Of a stretch of DNA of 25,519 nt, positions 17,808-25,519 are shown one piece after another. This stretch comes from Asterionellopsis glacialis (Eukaryota; Bacillariophyta; Plagiogrammaphyceae; Rhaphoneidales; Asterionellopsidaceae). The stretch covers positions 1-25,519 of the forward strand of contig WKLE02003855.1 in the NCBI GenBank assembly GCA_014885115.2, in the 5' to 3' direction. The notes beneath the pieces are model-generated. The model was not told where the DNA came from and ran no database searches. It saw nothing but the letters and a program-made list of their open reading frames with translations. Position 1 is the stretch's first letter. Every line of letters begins with the position of its first letter. The translations under genes and the position numbers were made by a program.

Positions 17808-19991
17808 CTAGTTTGCCCAATAATGAGGAGCAAGTTCGCGTAACCAACGGGCATCAATAGCACTACATGAACGAACCTCGATGCCACCCCGTGATCCATC
17901 TGTTGTTTCCACAAACACAATATATTCACTACTGTCACCGTGTGAATGGAGCATACTTGCTTGACTTATCGTCACCATGTGTTTGCCTCTCAGTGTGTAG
18001 TACCTTCCATCGTTGGCCAATTTAGCAACATTAAAAAAGAATCCTGCCGTAACACATTTCCGAATATTTTTACTTCGTACAGCATTGTCTCCAGTAGAAT
18101 CCATTGGCGAGAAACGCCCATATCTCCGTAAGAAACGAGAGAGCTGGTCTCGGACTTCTGACGCTCGACGTAACGCAACATAGTTCACAAACTTTTCCTT
18201 GCAATCATCTTCATCCAGACGTATGTCATCGTTTTCTGCAATCAGATTTGCGCACGTAACATGGTCACCACTTGTGTCAGCTAGTTGTGACATGGCCAAG
18301 TCGTAGTCTATCTTCTGCCGCTGAGTCCTTGGCTGGAAAAAGAGAGATCGAACTTGCAACGTACTGGCAACCGATAACACATCCCATGCGCAACCAATAT
18401 CGAGCGATTCCAACAACATCCTTGATACCCTTGGCTCCGTTGGGAAAGCGGACATATCTATTCCACGAGATGTCAGATTAGTTTTGTCATCAATTGCGCC
18501 GAGTGCATACAAGCATTCCAACCCGTGAGACAACGCGTCAACACTTGGGAGGTCCATTAGTTCGAAAGACAGAACATTGTCGACACCCAGAGCCTTCAAT
18601 GTCAAAATAAAGCCAGTAAGATTGGTGCGAAGAATTTCTGGCGGTGTTGCTGGCTCCATTTTATCTGTCATCCATTTTTCAGTGTATAATCGATAACACT
18701 TGCCAGACTGAACTCTACCCGCTCGGCCTGCTCTTTGACGAGCACTTGCTTGACTTATAGAGCTAACAATCAGTCTGTCAAAGGTCGTTTTTGGATCAAA
18801 GAAGGGGAGCTTGGCAAATCCACAATCAATTACATGCGTAATGTCAGGGACAGTCACAGATGTTTCTGCGATATTTGTAGCAAAAATAACCCTTCGTATG
18901 TTTCGTTCCGAGGGGGGTTTGGGCTGAAAGACTCTAGCTTGCATTTGGTATGGCAATGTCCCATAAAGGGGTAGAAACGCAATTTCACCCTGAGTCTTTG
19001 ATCTCTCCATGGACGACACACTATCTTCAGCATATCTGATTGCACGATCAATATCCTCCCCTGAAGGAAGAAAACAAAGTATGTCACCTCCATGCTCCTC
19101 TTTATGAATTTGTAGTGCAGTCTCAATAGAACATCGAATGTAGTCTGAAACTGGTTCAGACAAATAAAGAATATCGACTGGATGTTGTCGTCCATCCACA
19201 GAAATGATGGTTCCACAATTTACATTTGGTTGGTTATCTTTCTGTTCAGCTGCTTCTATTGTTTCTCTCGCACGAGGTCCCCATCGTTGTTTCTTGGTTG
19301 GTTTTGGTCTTTCTTCAGTATTGGAACTACCCTTTTTTCTTCCTTGCTGTTGTTCGGGTACAAAGAAGTCTAAAAATGCTTCTGCATCAATTGTTGCACT
19401 ACATACAATTATTCGTAGATCCTTCCTTTTTCTAGAAATCTTTTTCAGAATACCCATTAGTGCATCTGAGTTGAGATTACGCTCATGCGCTTCATCTACC
19501 ATAATGACAGAATACCTTGACAGGAGAGGATCAGACAGAGTGGCTTCACGGAGAAGCATACCGTCTGTCACGTATTTGATCCGAGTGGAAGGAGACGAAC
19601 AGTCATCAAAGCGTACTGTGTACCCCACTTCACGACCCAATTGTGATACACCCACTTCCGAGGCAACCCGTTTCGCCAGCGTTTGTGCTGCCAATCGTCG
19701 TGGCTGCGTGCAAACGACTTGAAAGCCGCGATCCGCCCATCCATTCTCATACAAGTACTGAGGGATTTGTGTCGATTTACCACTTCCTGTCTCTCCAACT
19801 ACCACAATTACACGATAGTTTTCCATGGCGTATAAGATTTGTCGTCGATGTTTGTGAATGGGGAGAAGTAAACGTTGCTGTGCAAGAGGAGCGGAACTAA
19901 AGTTGAAAGGCTGTGACACTGCTCCTCCCCTTTCATTTTCATCCCGAAGAACCGAAGACGTACGTCCACTTGGCTTCCAAAATCGCGACAT
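17808..19991 (-). CDS. DHX35: DEAH-box RNA helicase, DHX35 type
   Basis: The 727-aa protein starts at the ATG read from 19989-19991 and ends in TAG. Motif I is GETGSGKS (66-73), Ia TQPRR (95-99), II DEAH (166-169), III SAT (198-200), V TNIAETS and VI QRAGRAGR. After the RecA domains come the winged-helix, HA2 (ratchet) and OB-fold regions. The ends are diagnostic: FWKP near the N-terminus and LRELAPHYW at the C-terminus match the FWRP and LLELAPHFY of human DHX35 (703 aa). DHX35 is known from the spliceosomal C complex. An insertion rich in Lys, Gln and Arg at about 213-255, between motif III and the second RecA domain, is not in the human protein and may be a disordered loop or NLS. Here it fits with a genome that has introns. 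The assignment over other DEAH families (DHX8/PRP22, DHX15/PRP43) rests on these ends. Confidence 0.92.
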   Translation of the reverse strand: MSRFWKPSGRTSSVLRDENERGGAVSQPFNFSSAPLAQQRLLLPIHKHRRQILYAMENYRVIVVVGETGSGKSTQIPQYLYENGWADRGFQVVCTQPRRLAAQTLAKRVASEVGVSQLGREVGYTVRFDDCSSPSTRIKYVTDGMLLREATLSDPLLSRYSVIMVDEAHERNLNSDALMGILKKISRKRKDLRIIVCSATIDAEAFLDFFVPEQQQGRKKGSSNTEERPKPTKKQRWGPRARETIEAAEQKDNQPNVNCGTIISVDGRQHPVDILYLSEPVSDYIRCSIETALQIHKEEHGGDILCFLPSGEDIDRAIRYAEDSVSSMERSKTQGEIAFLPLYGTLPYQMQARVFQPKPPSERNIRRVIFATNIAETSVTVPDITHVIDCGFAKLPFFDPKTTFDRLIVSSISQASARQRAGRAGRVQSGKCYRLYTEKWMTDKMEPATPPEILRTNLTGFILTLKALGVDNVLSFELMDLPSVDALSHGLECLYALGAIDDKTNLTSRGIDMSAFPTEPRVSRMLLESLDIGCAWDVLSVASTLQVRSLFFQPRTQRQKIDYDLAMSQLADTSGDHVTCANLIAENDDIRLDEDDCKEKFVNYVALRRASEVRDQLSRFLRRYGRFSPMDSTGDNAVRSKNIRKCVTAGFFFNVAKLANDGRYYTLRGKHMVTISQASMLHSHGDSSEYIVFVETTDGSRGGIEVRSCSAIDARWLRELAPHYWAN

Positions 19992-20660
19992 TTTATCCTG
20001 CTTTAATGAATTACTCTCTTGGAAAGACTGCTGTCTGATATTTCTGTCTCATCGTGATGGATCGTGAATGCGCATCACCAATTTCAAATTGTCCCACTCT
20101 CAAATCTCATGATCTTCGGAGATGTGCACCAAAAGTGTTTTTCTTTTTGTCGGCCTGCTATTTCAAGCTTGCCTTGTGGTGTTTTGTTCTCGCGAGATAG
20201 CCGCGCGAACACCAATGAACCTTGACCCTAGTAGATTGAGGTCACATCAAATTATTGAATACCAAGGGCACGACTGGCCTGTTGGCTCCCTCCGTTGATT
20301 TTTGTAGGATCCATATTATATCATTAGAGGCGTCTGGAATCAGCTACCTTGTTATCAAAGCAAGCAACGAACAATGATCATTGACCGCTCATCGAATCAG
20401 TTTTGAAATTAGAATCAACCGTGCTAATTTTGATTTGATTTCGCAACAATTTAGGAGCAAAGCCTAGTATCATCAGTTTCCAGAAGATTTAACAGAGGTG
20501 TCTATGTTGAACGTGTCTAGTGTAGTCAATCAACAAAAATACAGCAAGTTGGAAAGTCAACAAAAGTCAACAGGAGAAGATAAGAATCGACAAGAACCAA
20601 CAAGCACTGAACATAAATGCGAATGCAAGTTGCTCCGATAGATTTCATCTAAAGACAATC
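19992..20660. promoter_or_regulatory. Divergent promoter region, DHX35 / DUF2779 nuclease
   Basis: This 669-base spacer separates two divergent start codons and holds no gene. A GC-rich palindromic word near 20191-20210 (TCGCGAGATAGCCGCGCGA) and tandem AGTCAACAAAAGTCAACA near 20555-20572 are visible. The latter is probably in the 5' UTR or core promoter of the nuclease. TATA and initiator elements are not clear. Confidence 0.4.
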
Positions 20661-22655
20661 ATGTCGGCATCTTCTGGTAGGTATTTCACAAAATCACTCT
20701 TTAAAAAGGCTTGTGAATGTCCTCGCAAACTAATTTACGCGTGCGATCCTAAACGATATCCACAAAGAACAAAGTCACCATTTGTTCAAAGTTTAGCCGA
20801 AGATGGACATAAAGTTGGTTTATATGCTCGAATTCAGTATCCTGAAGCGATTGAGGTTGGTACCAACGGTGGATCCAGCAAGGAGTTACTGAAAGAAACC
20901 CAGTCGCTTCTGGACGACCCATCGGTAAGAACTATTGTAGAAGGTGCCATAAGGTCAGGTTCTTGTCTTATTCGAGCAGATATTATACACAAACCGAACG
21001 ATACAGAATTACACTTGATAGAAGTAAAAGCTAAATCTTGGGACTCGAGTAAATCGCGAGATGAGCTGCTACTTGGAAAACGTGGCAATGTCAAGACGGA
21101 GTTCCTACCTTACCTACAGGATGTTGCTTTTCAAAAATTGATTCTCCGACAGGCCTTTCCAGATCGTACGATCAAGGCATTTCTTGCTATGCCTGACAAG
21201 AACAAAACCAATACTCAAATTTTAAATTTATGGGGATCATTCAAGGAAGTTTCAAGTCAAATAACAGATGGTGATGGGAACTCGATAGGAAGTAGGATAG
21301 AATTGGATGAACAAGTAAGGAATGATATTTTGGACTCGGGTGAAAACCTCTTAACGAAAATAGATATAGATGACATTGTCAACCAGCTATTGGAAGATAA
21401 ACTCGAGTTTCCTGGGAGCACCGGAGAATCATTTGAGCGCAGTGTAGAACGATGGGCAATTCAAGTAAATTCAGATCATGTAGAAATCTCACCTCCTCCC
21501 CTTGGGAGCCAATGCAAAACTTGCGAATTCCGTGTTGAAAAGGGTAAATCTGGATTTTACCAATGTTGGGAAGAGGTAACCAAACTAACAGCTGAAGAAC
21601 AGGCAGGAATGGGAACCTCTATAGTCGACCTGCACTTTGGAGGAATGACAACTAAAAGATCAATTGAAAGTGAAAAATATTTCCTTTCGGATCTAGCACC
21701 GGAAGATGTTGGTCTCATGGAAGATGGCACGGGAAAAGCAAAAAAGAGGAAAAACAGTAAAGGGACAAGCGGCTCAGTGGGATTATCTCGATCACAACGA
21801 CAGTGGTACCAAGTTTCAGATGAAATTGAAAAGAAAACTCGTAGCATAACTTCACCAATCAGGTTGGACAATACCTACCTTCATCAGGCCATGGAATCTT
21901 GGACATTTCCCTACCATTTTTTAGACTTTGAAACGACAATGCCAGCTCTTCCTTACACAATTGGACGGAAACCGTTTGATATTTTAGCATTCCAATTCTC
22001 ACACCACGTGTTGCACGAAGATGGCCGAGTCGAGCATGACTCGGAGTTTCTCCATGCTGTCCCAGGAGAGTGTCCTAATATTCATTTCGTAGAAGCTCTT
22101 GCCCGAGCCATTTCCAAAAGTGAAGGGACAGTTTTTCGTTGGGGGGCGCACGAAAACTCTGTCCTATCAGCTTTGCTCAAGCAAGATCTTCATGGGCTTG
22201 AATCATCTGAGTCATTGAAGTGTTTACTCACAGGTTGTCACCGAGAGATGGTTGATCTCGTTCAAGTTGCAACCAAGAGCTATTATGTGACAGGCAGTGA
22301 GGGAAGCAGTTCCATTAAAAAGTTGTTACTCCCTACCATGAAAGCATCTAAGAGTTTGAAGCATATTTATGAACATCCGACTTATAACAGTAGTAATTTC
22401 ACCGATATGCAATGGTGGCAGTCTCATGATGATCAGGGAGGAGTGAAAGACCCCTATTCTCTCTTGGAGAATGGGGGATCCGACTTCGTAGATGATGGAA
22501 CTGCTGCCATCGTAGCTTACAACACTCTTCAAAGGTCTGACTTAGACCCAGCTGACCGTTCGAAACTTGAAGCTTCCTTATTAAGATATTGTGAGCTTGA
22601 TACTTTAGCAATGACAATGATCATGCAAGCATGGAAAGAATTCTTGGATTGTTGA
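20661..22655 (+). CDS. Cas4/RecB-like Fe-S nuclease fused to a DUF2779 (DEDDy-like exonuclease) domain
   Basis: The 664-aa single-exon protein starts at ATG 20661. The N-terminus reads YFTKSLFKKACECPRKL, the typical opening of Cas4/AddB-like nucleases. With Cys20 (CP), Cys285, Cys288 (CKTCEF) and Cys302 (YQCW) it supplies the four-cysteine set of a [4Fe-4S] staple. PD-(D/E)xK residues are Asp107 and Glu121-Val-Lys123 (LIRAD...LIEVKAKS), with Gln153 near YLQD as a possible motif IV. Residues about 410-660 match DUF2779. They hold Asp422-Phe-Glu424 (FLDFETTMPALPY), an AFQFSHHVL strand, a DL at 532-533, GSSSIKKLLLP and Tyr643...Asp647 (RYCELDTLAM). This is an RNase H-fold layout close to DEDDy. 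A low-complexity linker (355-395) joins the halves. DUF2779 proteins are mostly bacterial, so an old transfer from bacteria is likely. A role in DNA or RNA processing is inferred. No organelle signal is obvious. Confidence 0.88.
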   Translation: MSASSGRYFTKSLFKKACECPRKLIYACDPKRYPQRTKSPFVQSLAEDGHKVGLYARIQYPEAIEVGTNGGSSKELLKETQSLLDDPSVRTIVEGAIRSGSCLIRADIIHKPNDTELHLIEVKAKSWDSSKSRDELLLGKRGNVKTEFLPYLQDVAFQKLILRQAFPDRTIKAFLAMPDKNKTNTQILNLWGSFKEVSSQITDGDGNSIGSRIELDEQVRNDILDSGENLLTKIDIDDIVNQLLEDKLEFPGSTGESFERSVERWAIQVNSDHVEISPPPLGSQCKTCEFRVEKGKSGFYQCWEEVTKLTAEEQAGMGTSIVDLHFGGMTTKRSIESEKYFLSDLAPEDVGLMEDGTGKAKKRKNSKGTSGSVGLSRSQRQWYQVSDEIEKKTRSITSPIRLDNTYLHQAMESWTFPYHFLDFETTMPALPYTIGRKPFDILAFQFSHHVLHEDGRVEHDSEFLHAVPGECPNIHFVEALARAISKSEGTVFRWGAHENSVLSALLKQDLHGLESSESLKCLLTGCHREMVDLVQVATKSYYVTGSEGSSSIKKLLLPTMKASKSLKHIYEHPTYNSSNFTDMQWWQSHDDQGGVKDPYSLLENGGSDFVDDGTAAIVAYNTLQRSDLDPADRSKLEASLLRYCELDTLAMTMIMQAWKEFLDC

Positions 22656-23977
22656 ACCCGTCGTACTGTATTCACATCTGAGATTAATTGCACCATCAAG
22701 CTTTCTGTGTAGATTCAAATCTTCCTTTTGAAGCATGGACATGTATAACAATTATAGGGTCAGCCTTTTTACTTAGATGTCTATCGGACGCGTGTTGCTG
22801 GAAAGTCGTTGGATATATTTGTTCTATCTTCGAGCAACTGCAGTTCAAAGCTGGAGCAGACCATATGAGAGGATGCACTCAATTTCGGAGACTTAAGCGA
22901 GGACTGCTTGATTGTATTTTTATTCATAACCGTACGTGCAGTGTACCTCCAGTCAAAATCCTTTCAACAACGTCTACGGGTAACAAAATACAGAATCTTA
23001 GTTTAAAATTAGCATTTGATTGTCGTGTGTTGATTGTATCTACTCTAATTTTTTTTTTTTACCAAGTGTTGAAATTCTTTCTCTTTAGTTAGTTGAAAAA
23101 ATGGAAGCGCACAGCGAATGCATGATTAAAATTAACATTTGATTGTTGAATGATCTATGACAAAAAATTTCACGAATACAGCCGTACCTAGGACGAAAGC
23201 CCGATTACCATTATTTGATTGTTGAACCTTTGTGTTACGATTCCTAATTCAAAACTGTACTGTTCAATTCTGTTGTTCTACTCTTTCTCATTCTCTGTTC
23301 TTGTCGGGATACAACCAATTTGCTTCTTTTCTTGATTGGACCTGCGTTCATTACCGGCCCTATTTGACTCTTTGAGTGATGAAGCAAAGATCTATCCATG
23401 GTAACAATTGTCGAGTTGATATTTCTTGCTAAAAGTGAGTTGAGGACCTCAACAACAACAGAAATGGAGCTTTCGTCATTTGCAGATCATTCGCAACCCC
23501 AAAGATTTTGATCGAGGCCAACGCTTGGCTTCGTTCTAATGTACCTTGCCTGGACGCATGATGCCAACCAACAACAGCTGCGACTTCATCTAGGGTCAAA
23601 TCTTCGGTTGCATATAATTACTTCTTACAGGTATCTGAAGCTCCCATCTCTTCAATTTTCTATCAACCCAACAGATAAAGGTGCCTTTTCACCAACTATG
23701 TTCATGGAGAGCCTGGGATTTTGCTTGCGGTCCGGTCCTACTCTCATTGTCGACATTGCAGGGGGAGAGCAGCAATGTTCTTAAATTTGGTTTGTATGGA
23801 CTTATCCGTAGATTCCATTTTTATTAATGCGTGTTCCGTATCCAAGATGGAATAGGTGTCAGCTGGTGTCAAAGAGGTTTATGATGAGGAGAGAAAAAAA
23901 TCCCTCCCAACTGCCCTTATTTGCCTCTAAAAAACAGCAAAATAATATTATACCAGGTACGTCACAACGATGTCAGT
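22656..23977. other. Intergenic with a recurring ATTTGATTGTTGAA motif
   Basis: No gene is supported. The longest open frame (ending 23092) starts at a TTG and has no family. The word TTAAAATTARCATTTGATTG occurs at 23003-23022 and 23126-23145, and ATTTGATTGTTGAA at 23137-23150 and 23213-23226. A related GATTGTTGAACC spans the stop of the nuclease gene at about 22646-22657. Confidence 0.35.
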
Positions 23978-24132
23978 AATGTGAAGTCAGTAAAAAAATT
24001 AGCCAATCAGATGTGATAAAATTTCGCTAACCGCGGCGGCGGATGAAGATTTATCTGGTACTGTAATCCTGCCGACGTTCTTACTACAGTACTTTTTTTT
24101 GGATTCTCTTTTTCTCAGACATTTCTCAATCA
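23978..24132 (+). repeat. Duplicated non-coding block, copy 1
   Basis: It starts at AATGTGAAGTCAG and ends at CTCAATCAC. Shared features with copy 2 are GCCAATCAG, AAAATTTCGC, a CGGCGGCGG patch, GAAGATTTA, GACGTTCTTACTAC and TTTTGGATTCTCTTTTTCT. The CCAAT word and the conserved spacing would suit a promoter. Confidence 0.75.
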
Positions 24133-24193
24133 CAAAAGCATCTTATTCTATCATTTATGATATGTTGTGTTTTAATATTATATTCTCTGTCGC

Positions 24194-24330
24194 AATGTGA
24201 AGTCAGCAAAACACTTGCCAATCAGGTGTCTTAAAATTTCGCGAACCACGGCGGCGGGTGAAGATTTAGTCCTGCGGACGTTCTTACTACTATGTTTTGG
24301 ATTCTCTTTTTCTGTGACATCTCTCAATCA
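24194..24330 (+). repeat. Duplicated non-coding block, copy 2
   Basis: This copy lies about 216 bases after copy 1 in the same orientation. It is shorter by small deletions, for example within the stretch after GAAGATTTA. The next gene on this strand begins at 24892. Confidence 0.75.
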
Positions 24331-24891
24331 ATGTTGTATTCTTTCTGTTTTCGACGGTCGTTGCTGTCCTTCTGTGCTTGAGCCGCTTTATCCCCTCCCT
24401 CCCTTGGGCAACCCACCGATTTGTGCTCAAGCAAAAAGAATACGACATGAAAACTACATGCAGTCTTCACTTCATGATATCAATTATTAGACACACTGCA
24501 AGAGTCATCAGACATTGTTCTTTGTTCTTTCAGTGTCTTTCAGCAGAAGTACAGCTACCAGGTCGTACGTTGTCGTATGACACTCATTCTGTGGAATAAA
24601 AAGGTCCTAATTTCATTGCATTTCTGCCTGAGAACTCTCTTGTGTCGAACAATAATATTATGTTTAATGCTAGTTATCCGCAAACACCGAAGTCGTGCAT
24701 GAATGCTCTTTGTTCCTGAATGCTTGTGGACGGGCACACAGCCGCCTTAAGATTTCCACTGTTCTTGAATTCGAAACATAATCATTCATTACCCACAAGT
24801 TCGAGACGATTCGACGGGATATTCGCTCTCGTACACGATTTGATTAGATCTTCGGCGCAGCACTCCGAGCAAACCCAAGGACCATCGTATT
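24331..24891. other. 5' flank of the secreted Cys-rich gene
   Basis: No gene is seen. Small open frames here overlap in several phases and lack family features. A TAATATTA-type AT word lies near 24652-24659. The sequence leads into the ATG at 24892. Confidence 0.3.
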
Positions 24892-25519
24892 ATGAGGATT
24901 ACTTACTCCAAAGCATTGCCGCTCCTATTGCCCTTGGCAGCATGGGCCTGTAGCGATGGGCAGCTTCCGTACTTTAGTGAATTGATGGGTCCGGACTTCT
25001 CGTGTTCCTGCCGGAACACATTGTTCAACGAGAAAACTACATGCGTGGAGGATTGCTCGACATGCTATTTAGGTCTGGGCTTGTGCGCGAAAAAGACAGT
25101 CGAGTTTACGACCTTCACATGCTTTGTTGCTACGTGTCAAGGCGAATGGGACCTTGTGAATCAAGAAACGTCTTCAACACTCACTTATGGAGGAGATCCG
25201 TCTGACTTCGTTACATCCGCGGTAGACGCGTTTGAAGAGACATCCTGTTCGGCTCATATTTCTGGAATAAAATGCAAATCATGCTCCGTTGGCGACAAGG
25301 GATGTGTAAATTTGGACTGCTCCAACATTTTATATTTTGGAGAACCATCACACGGCAGTTACAATTGTTGCACCAACGAAGTTGATTTGGGATCCTACGA
25401 TATTGTTGGACCCATGCTAGCAGGAATTCCCCTCACTTGCATCGATCCTACTGTCCAGACAGCAAAATACTGTGATGGGGACTCTCTTCCTTTTGCCGAT
25501 CCATCACCATCTCCGACGC
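24892..25519 (+). CDS. Secreted Cys-rich protein, 3' part outside the window
   Basis: The frame is open from ATG 24892 to the window end, 209 codons without a stop, so the gene is partial at its 3' end. It begins with a signal peptide (MRITYSKALPLLLPLAAWA, residues 1-19). The mature part has about 20 Cys in closely spaced pairs and clusters: CSCR and CVEDCSTC near residue 40-60, KCKSCSVGDKGC near 130, YNCC near 160. This indicates a disulfide-rich extracellular protein. The visible end, ADPSPSPT, looks like the start of a Pro/Ser/Thr linker as seen in many diatom secreted and wall-associated proteins. I recognise no named family. Transmembrane or further domains may follow beyond the edge. 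Confidence 0.75.
   Translation, partial: MRITYSKALPLLLPLAAWACSDGQLPYFSELMGPDFSCSCRNTLFNEKTTCVEDCSTCYLGLGLCAKKTVEFTTFTCFVATCQGEWDLVNQETSSTLTYGGDPSDFVTSAVDAFEETSCSAHISGIKCKSCSVGDKGCVNLDCSNILYFGEPSHGSYNCCTNEVDLGSYDIVGPMLAGIPLTCIDPTVQTAKYCDGDSLPFADPSPSPT

Noticed and set aside
19204..19722. 172-codon plus-strand open frame opposite the helicase
   Set aside because: Antisense shadow of conserved DEAH helicase motifs.
22688..23092. 134-codon plus-strand open frame after the nuclease gene
   Set aside because: It begins at a TTG, and the translation ends in a poly-Phe run from a T tract. No similarity recognised.
23539..23784. 81-codon plus-strand open frame with ATG
   Set aside because: No signal, domain or upstream features. 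Length is within chance for this base composition.
1..25519. tRNA, rRNA or other conserved RNA genes
   Set aside because: A reading for a TPsiC-like GGTTCGAATCC box with matching arms and for rRNA-like blocks found nothing convincing. A covariance-model search would be decisive.

Overview
The window looks like nuclear DNA of a photosynthetic stramenopile, most likely a diatom. Four things point there. Most genes are single-exon with long intergenic gaps, and one gene has a 209-base GT-AG intron. Low-complexity Asn/Ser/Asp/Gln-rich insertions sit inside conserved enzymes. One protein has a signal peptide whose cleavage site resembles the diatom plastid ASAFAP motif. The neighbours include a typical eukaryotic helicase (DHX35 type) and an HDHD2-type phosphatase. 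The species assignment is inference.

Layout, left to right. 1-520 is non-coding with a decayed ~250-base tandem duplication. 521-1501 (+) encodes a secreted protein with a ricin-B-like and a bulb-lectin-like region. 2531-3816 (+) is a two-exon HAD phosphatase of the HDHD2/LHPP type. 4223-4897 (+) is the pore-forming half of an aerolysin/ETX-MTX2-like protein whose 5' end is not resolved. About 5.4 kb (4898-10279) has no convincing gene. It holds a MITE-like inverted-repeat element, a family of 'GAGCACCTTTTAGTGCTTG' hairpins, and scattered minus-strand coding-like fragments that may be transposon remains.

The right part is denser. 10280-12988 (+) is a 902-aa low-complexity protein of unknown function. 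13212-14420 (-) is a 2-oxoglutarate/Fe(II) dioxygenase. 15149-16702 (+) is a membrane-anchored SGNH/GDSL hydrolase. 17006-17737 (+) is a probably plastid-targeted SRPBCC protein. 17808-19991 (-) is a DHX35-type DEAH RNA helicase. 20661-22655 (+) is a bacterial-type nuclease that joins a Cas4/RecB-like Fe-S nuclease region to a DUF2779 (RNase H-fold) domain. 22656-24891 is non-coding with a duplicated ~150-base block. From 24892 (+) a secreted Cys-rich protein runs off the window edge.

The genes do not form a pathway. Two divergent pairs (dioxygenase/GDSL hydrolase and helicase/nuclease) may share promoter regions. The most notable item is the DUF2779 fusion nuclease, a prokaryote-type architecture in a eukaryotic setting. 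The aerolysin-like segment and the hairpin repeat family come next.
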